Of a DNA stretch of 64,000 bases, positions 17,492 through 27,551 are shown piece by piece. The stretch comes from Rhodophyticola sp017644125. Lineage in GTDB: Bacteria; Pseudomonadota; Alphaproteobacteria; Rhodobacterales; Rhodobacteraceae. The notes beneath the pieces were generated by a model. The model made no database searches, was not told the DNA's origin, and saw only the letters and a program-made list of their open reading frames with translations. How positions within the stretch are numbered: position 1 is the stretch's first letter; each line of letters begins with the position of its first letter. Position numbers and translations under genes: made by a program. The stretch lies in the NCBI RefSeq assembly GCF_042140125.1, contig NZ_CP159473.1; one strand, 5' to 3'.

Positions 17492-18106
17492 AAACTGCAG
17501 CGCGCAAGCGGTAACCTGCTGTTCTCGTGGCCACGCAGTCCGTTTTGAATTCGAGAAAACGTTAGAGAGCATTCTGAAGCCTTTTGACCCGAACGCTAAC
17601 TATCGTCTCTGGGAGATATGAGCATCTATCCGGCTCCGGGGTTGTGTCTGCCACTGGGGCAGGAGACAGATGAAGATTGTCGACGATGATCGAAAGGGCG
17701 TCCCGCCGCAGCCTGCGACCTGGCCTCCCAAGCATATCGGGACTCGCATTCAGGCTTCGGGTCTACGGTATCCTCCTGCACCGGCCGTGCAGCGGACTGG
17801 CCATTGGGCGACCGTGGGCGCGCGATCAGACCCTGCCGCACAGTCGACGTCGCACGAGAACTTGTCCTTCCGGATTGTCCCGATTATTCTCCTTGCACCA
17901 ACCTGCACGGGGGAGCCTCTCCCGGCCGCTTTTGCCTTTCTGCTCATACCTACGCGACAGGCACGTCCATATCCCATCGCCAACTGCGGCGTGGGCAAAA
18001 TGTTCGTTTCGACGGCTTCCGACAAAAGCGCTTCGGTCCTTTCGCGGACTGGCACTGTGCAGAAACTTCAAGGAGGCTGTGACGATACGTCGACGGCAGG
18101 ATCAAG
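17492..18106. other. Intergenic region, no gene called
   Basis: About 615 bases. Several short frames overlap on both strands with arginine/serine-rich, non-protein-like composition, so none is called. A CTGCAC-N5-GTGCAG dyad lies at 17776-17792. An orphan AAGGAGG at 18070-18076 stands 30 bases ahead of the ABC exporter ATG, too far to serve it; AGGA at 18098 is the likely ribosome-binding site. Confidence 0.45.
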
Positions 18107-19957
18107 ATGACGACGTCAGTTCCCACTTCCGAAACAAATGAACGGCGATTCCGCCGGACAAGTGACGTGGAAGTACAGCAAGGACTGGGTGCGCTGGCCC
18201 GGATCACGCGGATGTGCATACAATACCCGTGGCGTGCCGGTCTGGCCTTCACCGCTACTCTTGCCGCCGTGGTGGCGCAACTGGCGATCCCGGTCATCCT
18301 TGGCCGCGCGGTCGACATGACCCAGGCATCCGAAGGGGATGTATTCGAGGCCGGGCCGCTGGTCGCCGTGGCGCTGATGCTTCTGGGCGCGAGTGTCCTG
18401 CGCGGGCTGTTCACGCTGGTGCAGAATTACACAGCGGAATCGCTCGGCCACGCGCTCGCCCACGATCTGCGCAACATGATCTATGACAAGATACAGCGAC
18501 TGCCATTCTCCTTTCATGACCAGACCCATTCGGGCGATCTGATCACGGTCGGAATGCTCGACCTTGAAGGTGTGCGGATGTATTTCTCGACCGCCCTTGT
18601 CCGGACCTTTTTCCTGATCCTGCTAATCGGGATCGGGGCGTGGCTTTTGCTGTCGACGAACGTCGTTCTGGCCTTTCTTGCCCTTTCCTTCGTGCCCTTC
18701 GCGGCCTGGCGCAGCACGGTGATGCGGCTGATACTGCGGCGCACATGGCTCATCTTGCAGGAAAAGCTAGGTGTTCTAAGCCAGGTGATGGAAGAGAATC
18801 TTGCAGGCATCCGCGTGGTTCGCGCATTTGCCGCAAGGGATTACGAAATGGCCAAGTTCGAGCGCGCATCCAAAACCGCGCTGGAGTTGAGCCACCAGCG
18901 CATTAATGTGCGCGTGACCAATACGTCGATCATGACCTTGGCGTTTTTTACCGCGATGGGGCTGGTTCTGCTGTATGGTGGACGTCAAGTTGCGGCGGGC
19001 GAAATCACCGTCGGCACGCTGGCCACGTTCCTGACCTTTATGACAATCCTTCAGATGCCGGTGCGACAGCTTGGCATGATGGTTAACGCCTATGCCCGCG
19101 CCTCGACCTGCGGAGCACGCCTGTTTCAACTGATCGACATGCAAGAAGAGATCTCGGACGCGCCCGGTGCTCGCGATCTTGAGATCACCGAGGGTACGCT
19201 CAGGTTGGAAAACGTCGGCTTCAGCTATCAGGGGGCGGGGCGGCACGCCTTGTCGGGCATCAGTCTGGAAGCCAAGAGGGGCGAGGCGATCGGTATCGTT
19301 GGTCCACCGGGCTCGGGCAAGACGACGCTGATGCATCTGATCCCCCGGTTCTACGACGTGACCGAAGGGGCGATCCTGATCGACGGGCAGGATATTCGCG
19401 ACGTCACGTTGTCATCCGTTCGCCAGGCGGTGGCAGTGGTGCAGCAGGATTCCTTCCTGTTTACCACCACGATCGAAAACAACATCGCATACTCGACGCC
19501 CTTCGTTGAGGACGCGCGAATTCGCAATGTCGCGGAATCCGCACAGTTGCACGACTATGTTCTCGGATTGCCAAGCCAATACCACACGATCGTCGGCGAG
19601 CGGGGCGTATCCCTGTCTGGCGGGCAGCGGCAACGCCTGTCAATTGCGCGCACGTTGATGATGGAACCCTCGGTTTTGATCCTTGACGATTCCACCGCTG
19701 CCATTGACGCCGGCACCGAAAGCCGGATCCGTGCTGCGATGCGCGACTACGCAAAACAGCGTGTGACGCTGATCGTTGCGCATCGACTGGCCAGCCTGAT
19801 GCATGCCGACCAGATCCTTTTCGTCGATGACGGGAAGGTCGTGGAACGTGGGACCCATGACGAGTTGCTCGCACTTGGCGGCCGGTACAAGGCGCTGCAT
19901 GACTTACAGATGCGCCCCGACGCCGATGTGCTTGACGAGATGGCAGGTGTTCAATGA
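18107..19957 (+). CDS. ABC exporter half-transporter, degenerate catalytic site
   Basis: 616 residues: a six-helix exporter membrane domain (residues ~35-335) and a nucleotide-binding domain. Walker A is GPPGSGKTT (399-407), the signature is the canonical LSGGQ (503-507), and Walker B is LILDDST with Asp528 where the catalytic Glu belongs. This pattern marks the inactive-site partner of a heterodimeric exporter of the MdlA/TM287 class. It overlaps the partner gene by 4 bases (ATGA). Likely cargo is a lipid or hydrophobic compound, but nothing here fixes it. Confidence 0.9.
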   Translation: MTTSVPTSETNERRFRRTSDVEVQQGLGALARITRMCIQYPWRAGLAFTATLAAVVAQLAIPVILGRAVDMTQASEGDVFEAGPLVAVALMLLGASVLRGLFTLVQNYTAESLGHALAHDLRNMIYDKIQRLPFSFHDQTHSGDLITVGMLDLEGVRMYFSTALVRTFFLILLIGIGAWLLLSTNVVLAFLALSFVPFAAWRSTVMRLILRRTWLILQEKLGVLSQVMEENLAGIRVVRAFAARDYEMAKFERASKTALELSHQRINVRVTNTSIMTLAFFTAMGLVLLYGGRQVAAGEITVGTLATFLTFMTILQMPVRQLGMMVNAYARASTCGARLFQLIDMQEEISDAPGARDLEITEGTLRLENVGFSYQGAGRHALSGISLEAKRGEAIGIVGPPGSGKTTLMHLIPRFYDVTEGAILIDGQDIRDVTLSSVRQAVAVVQQDSFLFTTTIENNIAYSTPFVEDARIRNVAESAQLHDYVLGLPSQYHTIVGERGVSLSGGQRQRLSIARTLMMEPSVLILDDSTAAIDAGTESRIRAAMRDYAKQRVTLIVAHRLASLMHADQILFVDDGKVVERGTHDELLALGGRYKALHDLQMRPDADVLDEMAGVQ

Positions 19958-21846
19958 ATGACTCGGCAACAGGAGAACCACGCGATCCCCATGATGACGG
20001 GCGGCCGAAAATGCGGGCGGTCGTCGGATCGACCCGGATCGAAGAGGAGATCTTTGGCCGCGCCTTCGATGGTAACGTGATCCGGCGGATCTGGCGTTTT
20101 GTAGCCCCTTATCGCCCGCAGGTGGTCATTGCGGTGCTGGCGGCGCTGACCTTCACCCTTTCCCAACTATCGATCCCGCTGCTGATCCAGTACGCAATCG
20201 ACAACGGCATGACGCCCGGCGCGGATGCCGGGACGCTTTGGAGGATCATGGCGCTTTTCGTGGTGGCGATCTTAGTGAATTTCTCAGCGTCTCTTGTCCA
20301 AGAAAAGGTAACGGCCCGTACGGCTGAAAACGTGCTCTTCGACATTCGATGGCGCATGTTCGAGCATCTGCAACGAGTGTCCCTGTCATTCATGGACAAG
20401 ACCGAGGTCGGGCGTTTGATGTCGCGTCTGCAAGGCGATGTGAACTCGATGCAGGAATTCTTCGAAACCTCGGTGCAGTCGGTCGGTGACATCGCCCTAC
20501 TGGTCGGCATCGTCGTGGCGATGCTCTGGCTGGATTGGCAGCTGGCGGCAATGGTTCTGTTGGTGTTGCCGGTACTGTTTGGGGTGCGGGTGCTGTGGCT
20601 GGCTCGCGCGCGGGCAGCGTTCATGGCGGCCCATGAAGCAAACTCGGTGGCCAATGGGGCGCTGGCCGAAGCGATTCACGGTGTCCGCGCGGTGCAGGCG
20701 CTCGACCGTGCCGGGTTGAACGCCGATCTCTATGGCAAGCTGGTGGGCAACGCTTACCAGGCACAACTGCGCGCCTCCCGGCTGGCACAAATCATGATCC
20801 CGATCGTCGACAGCCTGACCGGCATCGCGATGGCCGTGGTCGTCATCGCCGGTGGCCTGATAGTAGCGTCGGGCCGCGTCGAGGTCGGCGTCATGGTGGC
20901 CTTCCTGTTTTACATCCAGCGCTTCTTCGATCCGATCCGATCGCTGACCATGCAATACTCCGTAATGCAGCGCGCCATGGCCTCGGGGCATCGGTTGACA
21001 GAGGTTTTGGATGTCTCAGTGGACGTGACCGACGCGCCGGATGCAGTCGCGCTAGGTGCAGCCGATGACGGGTCAGTGGAATTCCGCAATGTCACCTTTG
21101 GCTATGATCCGCAGAACCCGGTCCTCAAGAACGTCAGCTTCAAGGTGAAATCCGGCGAGCGTGTTGCGCTTGTCGGGCCCACCGGATCCGGTAAATCAAG
21201 CTCCATTTCCCTGATTCACCGATTCTACGACGTGATGGACGGCGCGGTTCTGGTTGGGGGGCGCAATGTCCGGACCGTCACGCAGGACAGCCTTGGGCGC
21301 CACATCGCGATGGTCCTGCAAGAGCCATATCTCTTCACCGGCACGATCTTGGAAAACATCCGCTATTCCTCCCACTGGGCGTCAGATGCGGATGTGACCG
21401 AAGCCGCGAGGGCCGTGGGGGCGCATGATTTCATCGAGGCCATGCCGCAGGGTTACCAGACCGTGCTCGATGAACGCGGCGGCAACCTAAGCCTTGGGCA
21501 GCGCCAATTGCTCAGCTTCGCCCGGGCGCTGGTTGTTGATGCGAAGATCCTTGTGCTCGACGAGGCAACCGCCAATATCGACAGTTACACGGAAATGCAG
21601 ATCCAGAAGGGGCTGCAGACGCTATTGGAGGGGCGCACGGGCATTGTAATCGCGCATCGGCTCGCGACCATTCGGAATGCGGACCGGATCGTCGTGCTGC
21701 AACACGGCGTGAAGATCGAAGAGGGCGACCACGAGGCTTTGATGGCTGACAAGGGGCTCTATTCGCGGCTATTTGAGTTGAACTATGCCAGCTTTGACGA
21801 CCTTCCGGCGGACCTGACATTGAAGGACCGCGCTACCGCTACGTAA
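19954..21846 (+). CDS. ABC exporter half-transporter, catalytic partner
   Basis: 630 residues with the same exporter architecture. Walker A is GPTGSGKSS (408-416). Walker B is LVLDEATANID with Glu537 intact. The signature is LSLGQ (512-516) instead of LSGGQ. Paired with the upstream protein, its Walker motifs face the intact LSGGQ, giving one competent site. Its altered signature faces the Asp528 site, giving one degenerate site. That is the expected division of labour in an asymmetric heterodimer of the MdlB/TM288 class. Confidence 0.9.
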   Translation: MNDSATGEPRDPHDDGRPKMRAVVGSTRIEEEIFGRAFDGNVIRRIWRFVAPYRPQVVIAVLAALTFTLSQLSIPLLIQYAIDNGMTPGADAGTLWRIMALFVVAILVNFSASLVQEKVTARTAENVLFDIRWRMFEHLQRVSLSFMDKTEVGRLMSRLQGDVNSMQEFFETSVQSVGDIALLVGIVVAMLWLDWQLAAMVLLVLPVLFGVRVLWLARARAAFMAAHEANSVANGALAEAIHGVRAVQALDRAGLNADLYGKLVGNAYQAQLRASRLAQIMIPIVDSLTGIAMAVVVIAGGLIVASGRVEVGVMVAFLFYIQRFFDPIRSLTMQYSVMQRAMASGHRLTEVLDVSVDVTDAPDAVALGAADDGSVEFRNVTFGYDPQNPVLKNVSFKVKSGERVALVGPTGSGKSSSISLIHRFYDVMDGAVLVGGRNVRTVTQDSLGRHIAMVLQEPYLFTGTILENIRYSSHWASDADVTEAARAVGAHDFIEAMPQGYQTVLDERGGNLSLGQRQLLSFARALVVDAKILVLDEATANIDSYTEMQIQKGLQTLLEGRTGIVIAHRLATIRNADRIVVLQHGVKIEEGDHEALMADKGLYSRLFELNYASFDDLPADLTLKDRATAT

Positions 21847-21982
21847 TGTCGTAGGATCGGTGAGTCGTTTCCGGATTGGGCTCTCTGCTGCCATCCGAGG
21901 CAACGCGGCAGGCTGTGATATGTTGCCTTGGTCAACGTTGGGTTGTCGTTGTGGGAGGGCATGGCGGATCGGAGGATCAGTC

Positions 21983-22579
21983 ATGGAAACACCAAACCTA
22001 CCGGCCATTCGCGCTCTTCGTCCAGCTTGGAACAAGGGTCGCATCGTAGGACAAAAGCGACCACTAAAACCGAAACACGTCTGGGCAATCCGCGTTAGAC
22101 TCGAGCTGGCCGAGAACCACCGCGACCTCGCACTCTTCAATATGGCAATCGACAGCAAACTCCGAGGTTGTGATCTAGTTAAGATGAAGGTGGTCGATGT
22201 CATGGCGTCGGGCCAAGTCAAAGAGCGCGCGTCCGTTCTTCAGAGTAAAACCCAGAAACCGGTTCGCTTTGAGATATCCGAAGGCACCCGGGCATCGGTC
22301 GAGAAATGGATGGAAGACGAGCTGATGGTTGGCTCAGAGTACCTTTGGCCAGGCCGCTTTCATGAGCGTTTGCACATCTCGACCCGCCAATACGCACGTA
22401 TAGTCAGGGACTGGGTGACATCAATTGGCCTTGAGGCAAGCGCCTACGGAACACACTCGATGCGGCGAACCAAGGTTACTCAGATCTACAAGAAAACCGG
22501 GAACCTTCGAGCCGTCCAACTTCTACTCGGCCACACCAAGATGGATAGCACGGTCCGATTGCACTATACCATCCTCTAG
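21983..22579 (+). CDS. Minimal tyrosine recombinase/integrase
   Basis: 198 residues from the ATG at 21983, which has GGAGG upstream; an extension from 21860 has no ribosome-binding site. The C-terminal block HSMRRTKVTQIYKKTGNLR and AVQLLLGHTKMDSTVRLHY contains the H-x-x-R and LLGH motifs and a terminal Tyr that could be the nucleophile. SKLRGCDLVKMKV carries the first catalytic Arg. A full SAM-like core-binding N-terminal domain is absent, so it is a catalytic-domain-only type, widespread in Proteobacteria on plasmids and islands. Its substrate sites are not evident. Confidence 0.8.
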   Translation: METPNLPAIRALRPAWNKGRIVGQKRPLKPKHVWAIRVRLELAENHRDLALFNMAIDSKLRGCDLVKMKVVDVMASGQVKERASVLQSKTQKPVRFEISEGTRASVEKWMEDELMVGSEYLWPGRFHERLHISTRQYARIVRDWVTSIGLEASAYGTHSMRRTKVTQIYKKTGNLRAVQLLLGHTKMDSTVRLHYTIL

Positions 22580-22823
22580 TACTGGTATGCCACAACTGGA
22601 CACTAAAAATTGTTACAATGAAAGTTCGGTTCGAGCCCAATCGGAATGGATAACTCCATTTCGATGGAACACACTAAAAAATGAGAAGCAGCGCTGCAAA
22701 AGATTAATTGCGGCTCAACGACTGTTGCGAGTCTTTCGAACACAGTGAGAGCCAATGATGGGCGAGCGTTTTCATGAATTCCTTGCGAGGCAACGGATCA
22801 ACGTATGAAATCGCGTTTGATAG
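22580..22823. other. Intergenic region between recombinase and glycosyltransferase
   Basis: About 245 AT-richer bases between convergent genes. I see no terminator hairpin with a U-tract, no gene and no clear att-like repeat. Confidence 0.4.
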
Positions 22824-23879
22824 TTAAGAATACCCGCCCCGATGAGTACGTATCAGACGGAAGTAGGAATCAGTAATTCCTTTCTTTGAAAAATGCTTTT
22901 CAAGCTTTTTCGTACCGTTCGCGATGAGACGCGCTGCCAGCTCTTGATCTTCCATCAGCCGCTTGATGCCAACTACCAACGCATCACAGGAAAAGTCAGG
23001 CAACAGGAGCCCAGTCTCGCCATCCTCGATCAGCCATTTGGGACCCGGCGCAGGCGTCGAGATCACCGGTACACCACAGAGCCACGCTTCTAGGACCACG
23101 TTACCCAGAACCTCGTGGGTGGAAGTGACACATACCGCATTGGATTTGGCAACCCAGTCGAGCGGCCTGTCCACCCAACCCGTGATCTGCAGGCGGTCGG
23201 TGACATTGAGTTCTTCCGCCAACGCTTCGAGCCCCGCACGCTGTTCCCCATCGCCCACGAGGCATAGGGCGCTGCCCTCCACCTGTGCCATCGCACGGAT
23301 CAGCGTTGCGAAGCCCTTGAGTTCCACGAACCGCCCCGCTGCGCTAAGTATGAAACAACCTTTTGGCAAGTCGAAGGATATGGCGTCCGGTTTGGCCTCC
23401 CCCTCGCGTGGGAAGTTCGAGATAATCTCGATCGGGCGGTCCCAGCCCAACTCTTGCAGGCGGGCTTGAACGCCCGGCGTGTTTCCGATCATGCAGTCGG
23501 CGCGCTGAAAGTGCTTGATATGGCGCGGGTAGTCCCCAAGCCGAACAAGCTTGGCCGGCCCGTCGGCCTTTGGCAGCAGGGTCGCGGCCTTCGGCATCCA
23601 GGCAACGACCGCATCGGGTTGCCAGTCGCTTACCTGCCGGTCAACCCACCGCTGAAGGAGCGCTCGAACTGGCGCAAAGCGAGGATAGTTGACCTCCTTC
23701 ACATTACCGAGCGCACGAACCTGGTTTGCCCAACTGCGCCTAGGCCGGATCAAGAAACGCTGCTCAACACCTGCCTCCGCCATGCTCTGGCAGAGCGAAA
23801 CAAAGAAGCGTTCGGCCCCACCCTCTTTGCCGAAATGAATATGAAGTACGCGCCTTGGAATGTCTTGTGCCTTTGACAC
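22824..23879 (-). CDS. Glycosyltransferase family 4
   Basis: 351 residues of the GT-B fold. The C-terminal half has the retaining GT4 motif: THEVLGNVVLEAW is E-x7-E, followed by GVPVISTPAPGPKWLI and DGETGLLL. The N-terminal RRVLHIHFGKEGGAERFFV has the glycine-rich start typical of the acceptor domain. It transfers a sugar from a nucleotide donor to a surface polysaccharide or lipid. Neighbouring nucleotide-sugar genes on the same strand support a polysaccharide role. Confidence 0.88.
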   Translation of the reverse strand: MSKAQDIPRRVLHIHFGKEGGAERFFVSLCQSMAEAGVEQRFLIRPRRSWANQVRALGNVKEVNYPRFAPVRALLQRWVDRQVSDWQPDAVVAWMPKAATLLPKADGPAKLVRLGDYPRHIKHFQRADCMIGNTPGVQARLQELGWDRPIEIISNFPREGEAKPDAISFDLPKGCFILSAAGRFVELKGFATLIRAMAQVEGSALCLVGDGEQRAGLEALAEELNVTDRLQITGWVDRPLDWVAKSNAVCVTSTHEVLGNVVLEAWLCGVPVISTPAPGPKWLIEDGETGLLLPDFSCDALVVGIKRLMEDQELAARLIANGTKKLEKHFSKKGITDSYFRLIRTHRGGYS

Positions 23880-23949
23880 CTGTTTTCACCAGCCTTTCCG
23901 TTTTTTGACTGCTTTAGCGTAAAGCCTATCCCCCGGTAGGCTGCATTGC

Positions 23950-25236
23950 CTAGAGGCGGAAATCACTCTCGTCCTCTGGGAAAACACTCTTCAGGTCACA
24001 GAACATGTGCTTCTTTCTACCGAGAGCATGCAACGCGGCGGCCCCTCCCGCTCGAAACGCGCCGTGGGCAACGGCTAAAACGACGACATCATAAGCGTTG
24101 TTCTCAGGTTCTGCCACCAGCTCGATCCCGTACTCCGCCCTTGCCTCACCTACGTCGACCCAGGGGTCATGCACGTCCACCTCAACGCCGAAGTCCGCGA
24201 GCTCACGTACGACATCGACCACGCGCGTGTTGCGCAGATCGGGGCAGTTCTCCTTGAAGGCCAGCCCGAGGACCAGCACGCGCGCCCCGTGGACATGGAT
24301 TCGGCGCTTGAGCATCGCCTTGACCAAGCGACCCGCGACGTAGCTCCCCATCCCGTCATTGATCCGGCGCCCGGCGAGGATCACCTGCGGGTGGTATCCC
24401 AAAGCCTCGGCCTTGTGCGTCAGATAATAGGGATCGACGCCGATGCAGTGCCCACCAACGAGACCGGGCCGGAAGGGCAGGAAGTTCCACTTCGTACCCG
24501 CGGCGCGGAGCACGGCATCCGTGTCGATCTCCATCCGGTTGAAGATGATGGCCAACTCATTGACCAGGGCGATGTTGAGGTCGCGCTGCGTGTTCTCGAT
24601 GACCTTGGCGGCTTCTGCCACGCGGATGCTGTCGGCCTTGTAGGTGCCGGCCTCGATGATCGAGGCGTAGAGCGCGTCGACCTTGCCTGCTATCTCTGGC
24701 GTGGAACCTGAGGTCACTTTCAAGATGGTGGTGAGACGGTGCTGCTTGTCGCCGGGATTGATCCGCTCAGGGCTGTAGCCGCAGAAAAAATCCTCGTTGA
24801 AGGTCAGACCGGAGACCCGCTCGAGAACCGGCACGCAGTCCTCTTCCGTCGCACCCGGATAGACTGTGCTCTCGTAGATGACGATGTCGCCCCTCTTGAG
24901 GGCGCGCCCCACCGTCTCGGAGGCCCTCAAAAGTGGTGTCAGGTCCGGGCGTTTGTGGGCATCGATGGGCGTAGGCACCGTGACGATGAAGACCGTCGCG
25001 TCCTGCAGATCCGTTGGATCGGAGCTGAAGGCGAGGTACTGCGCCTCTGCGAGTTCCTCAGCCTCAACCTCCCGCGTGTGGTCGCGTCCTTCGCGGAGCT
25101 CCGAGATGCGTTTTTCATTGACGTCAAAGCCAATCACCCGCCGCTTCTTGCCGAACTCGACGGCGAGTGGCAGGCCCACATAGCCCAGCCCAATGACGAC
25201 AATCAGCGCACCGTCGATGCTCACATCACTTCCCAT
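23950..25236 (-). CDS. Nucleotide-sugar dehydrogenase, TviB/WbpO-like
   Basis: 428 residues from the ATG at 25236, which overlaps the end of the upstream epimerase gene by 11 bases. IVVIGLGYVGLPLAVEFG is the NAD-binding Rossmann loop. GYSPERINPGD, the VAEAAKVIENTQRDLNIAL helix and FRPGLVGGHCIGVDPYYL, with the catalytic Cys in GGHCIG, mark a UDP-sugar 6-dehydrogenase. It oxidises C6 of a UDP-hexose or UDP-HexNAc to a uronic acid in two steps. The closest named relatives I recognise are TviB/VipA and WbpO (UDP-GlcNAc/GalNAc dehydrogenases); the exact sugar is uncertain. Confidence 0.88.
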   Translation of the reverse strand: MGSDVSIDGALIVVIGLGYVGLPLAVEFGKKRRVIGFDVNEKRISELREGRDHTREVEAEELAEAQYLAFSSDPTDLQDATVFIVTVPTPIDAHKRPDLTPLLRASETVGRALKRGDIVIYESTVYPGATEEDCVPVLERVSGLTFNEDFFCGYSPERINPGDKQHRLTTILKVTSGSTPEIAGKVDALYASIIEAGTYKADSIRVAEAAKVIENTQRDLNIALVNELAIIFNRMEIDTDAVLRAAGTKWNFLPFRPGLVGGHCIGVDPYYLTHKAEALGYHPQVILAGRRINDGMGSYVAGRLVKAMLKRRIHVHGARVLVLGLAFKENCPDLRNTRVVDVVRELADFGVEVDVHDPWVDVGEARAEYGIELVAEPENNAYDVVVLAVAHGAFRAGGAAALHALGRKKHMFCDLKSVFPEDESDFRL

Positions 25237-26239
25237 GATACTCCCTGAACCAGTCGACAAAGCGATCAATCCCATCTCGGAACGGCGTTTGCGGACGGTA
25301 GCCCGTCAGGCTTTGCAGGAGGGACGCATCCGCCCAGGTGGCCGGCACGTCACCCATCTGCATCGGCATGTAATTGCGGGTGGCTTTCTTCCCTAGGCTT
25401 TCCTCAATCGCGTCGATGAAGTCGAGAAGCCGCACCTTCTCCGAGTTCCCGATATTCACGATCCGAAAGGGCGCGACGGGCGAGAGACTGTCGCCCGTCG
25501 CGATGTCGTCTTTCGAGGCGGGGCGCTCCGGGATCGCGTCGATCAGGAGGCGAATGCCGCGCACCAGATCATCGACGTAGGTGAAGTCGCGATACATGTC
25601 GCCGTTGTTGTAGATGTCGATCGGGCGGTCATCGAGGATCGCATCGACGAACTTGTAGAGCGCGAGATCGGGCCGCCCCCAGGTCCCGTAGACCGTGAAG
25701 AAGCGAAACATAGTCGTCGGCAGGCCCCAGAGATGCGCATAGGCGTGCGCCATGCTCTCATTGGCCTTCTTCGTGGCGGCATAGATCGTGAGCTGCGTGT
25801 CGGCCTTCTCGGTTTCCGTGAAAGGCATCTCGTCATTGGCGCCGTAGACCGATGAGGTCGAGGCCATCAGCAGGTGCCTGACCTCGAGCCGGCGCGCGGC
25901 CTCCACGACGTTGAACGTGCCGATCACATTGGCGTCGAGATAAGCGCGGGGGTTCTCCAGGCTGTAGCGCACGCCCGCCTGGGCTGCGAGATGGACGATG
26001 ACATCGGGCTGGAACGCGTCGGCCACGCGGTCGACCGCCTCCTGGTCCTCGAGCATCGCTTCCGTTGCGGCGAAGCCGGGCTTTTGCAGGAGCATGTCAT
26101 GGCGGCGACGTTTCAGGCGGACGTCATAGTAGTCCGTAATCCCGTCAAACCCATGAACCTCGAACCCCTCATCGAGCAGGAGCCGCGCGAGGTGGAAGCC
26201 GATGAAGCCGGCGGTTCCGGTGATCAGAACTCGCGTCAT
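25226..26239 (-). CDS. NAD-dependent epimerase, UDP-glucuronate 4-epimerase-like
   Basis: 337 residues of the extended SDR class. The start is placed at the ATG at 26239 so that the protein begins MTRVLITGTAGFIGFHLARL, with GxxGxxG NAD-binding glycines. The catalytic triad is visible as STSSVYG (Ser) and TIYAATKKANE (YxxxK). The family interconverts UDP-glucuronate and UDP-galacturonate (CapI/WbpP-like). It is transcribed first, followed by the dehydrogenase, and both fit one capsule or exopolysaccharide precursor pathway. Confidence 0.87.
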   Translation of the reverse strand: MTRVLITGTAGFIGFHLARLLLDEGFEVHGFDGITDYYDVRLKRRRHDMLLQKPGFAATEAMLEDQEAVDRVADAFQPDVIVHLAAQAGVRYSLENPRAYLDANVIGTFNVVEAARRLEVRHLLMASTSSVYGANDEMPFTETEKADTQLTIYAATKKANESMAHAYAHLWGLPTTMFRFFTVYGTWGRPDLALYKFVDAILDDRPIDIYNNGDMYRDFTYVDDLVRGIRLLIDAIPERPASKDDIATGDSLSPVAPFRIVNIGNSEKVRLLDFIDAIEESLGKKATRNYMPMQMGDVPATWADASLLQSLTGYRPQTPFRDGIDRFVDWFREYHGK

Positions 26240-26472
26240 GCCGCAATAATCAGATGCTTGCCTGAGCAAATCACACCACTAACCCTCCACCCTTCAGGCT
26301 CAAGAGCACTGGCCCCTTGAGTCGATCGCTATCCCAGTATTTGTTTACTCCGACGGCCATCAGTACGCGAGCGCAAAAGAGGCTATCCCCTTGCCGCACG
26401 TCAACCACACATGACGACATACCAAAGCGCCACTGTCGTTTGAATTGGAGGCGAATCCGTTTTGATAATTTT

Positions 26473-27551
26473 TGACCTGCTCCCCTGAAAAGTCCTCGAT
26501 TTGAGGTTAGCCTGTTCTCCAATTGAGGAGACAGACGATAAAGAGATCACGGTTCAGCGAAGCGCAGATCATTGGCATCCTGAAGGAGCATCAGGCGGGC
26601 GTGAGCGCGCCGGATCTGTGCCGGAAGCACGGGATCAGCGATGCGACCTTCTACAACTGGCGACGGAAGTACGGCGGCATGGAAGTCGCCGATGCCAAGC
26701 GGCTGAAGGCGCTGGAAGCCGAGAACGCCAAACTGAAGAAGATGCTTGCGGAGCAGATGATGGATGTAGCGACGCTGAAAGAGATGCTCGGAAAAAACTT
26801 CTGAGGATGAGCCATGCCGCGCCATTGGTCCGAGCGACAATGGCGAATGTTCGAGGAGGAACGCTGTGGACTGGGCCATGAAGGAGAAGAGCTACTCGCA
26901 AAGGCGGGCCTGTGCGCTTGCGGGGATCGATCCGCGTGTCTATCGGCGCCGCTCGAAGCGTCCGGCTGATACGGCGCTGCGGGCTAGGATGAAGGAACTG
27001 GCCTCGGAGCGGCGGCGGTTCGGCTACCGGCGGCTGCACATCCTGTTGAAGCGGGAGGGCTGGGAAGTGAACTGGAAGAAGTTCTACCGGCTCTACCGCG
27101 AAGAAGGGTTAACCGTCCGTAAACGGGGCGGACGCAAGCGCGCGATCAGGACCAGGGCACCGATGACCATCCCTCAAGGTCCGAACCAGCACTGGTCGCT
27201 CGACTTCGTATCAGACGCGCTGTCGGATGGTCGCCGGTTCCGCATCCTCTGCGTGATCGACGACTTCAGCAGGGAATGCCTGGCGACGGTCGTGGACACT
27301 TCGATCTCCGGCAGCCGGGTTGCCCGCGAACTTGACCGGATCGCCGAGATGCGCGGCTTCCCCTGCATAGTGGTCAGCGACAACGGAACCGAGCTGACAT
27401 CGAATGCAATGCTGAAATGGCAGGAGGACCGCCAGGTCGAATGGCACTACATCGCGCCGGGCAAACCGATGCAAAACGGCCTGGTCGAGAGCTTCAACGG
27501 TCGCCTCCGGGACGAGTGCCTCAACGAGCACCTGTTCCCGACCTTGCGCCA
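26473..27551 (+). mobile_element. IS3-family insertion sequence, right end lost
   Basis: The left terminal repeat starts at TGACCTGCTCCCC (26473), a typical IS3-family end, followed by orfA and orfB. Homology breaks inside orfB at about 27551, where an IS1182 fragment begins. No matching right terminal repeat is present after it, so the element is dead. Confidence 0.78.
26523..26804 (+). CDS. IS3-family transposase OrfA
   Basis: 93 residues from a TTG (26523) near GAGGAG. KRSRFSEAQIIGILKEHQAG and CRKHGISDATFYNWRRKYGG form the HTH_Tnp_1 DNA-binding domain. LKALEAENAKLKKMLAEQMM is the leucine-zipper coiled coil used for oligomerisation. OrfA alone binds the IS ends; the active transposase normally needs fusion to OrfB by frameshift. 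Confidence 0.88.
   Translation: MRRQTIKRSRFSEAQIIGILKEHQAGVSAPDLCRKHGISDATFYNWRRKYGGMEVADAKRLKALEAENAKLKKMLAEQMMDVATLKEMLGKNF

Noticed and set aside
18070..18141. A 20-codon GTG peptide with AAGGAGG ahead of the ABC exporter
   Set aside because: Only 2 bases separate the Shine-Dalgarno from the GTG, and nothing else supports a leader peptide.
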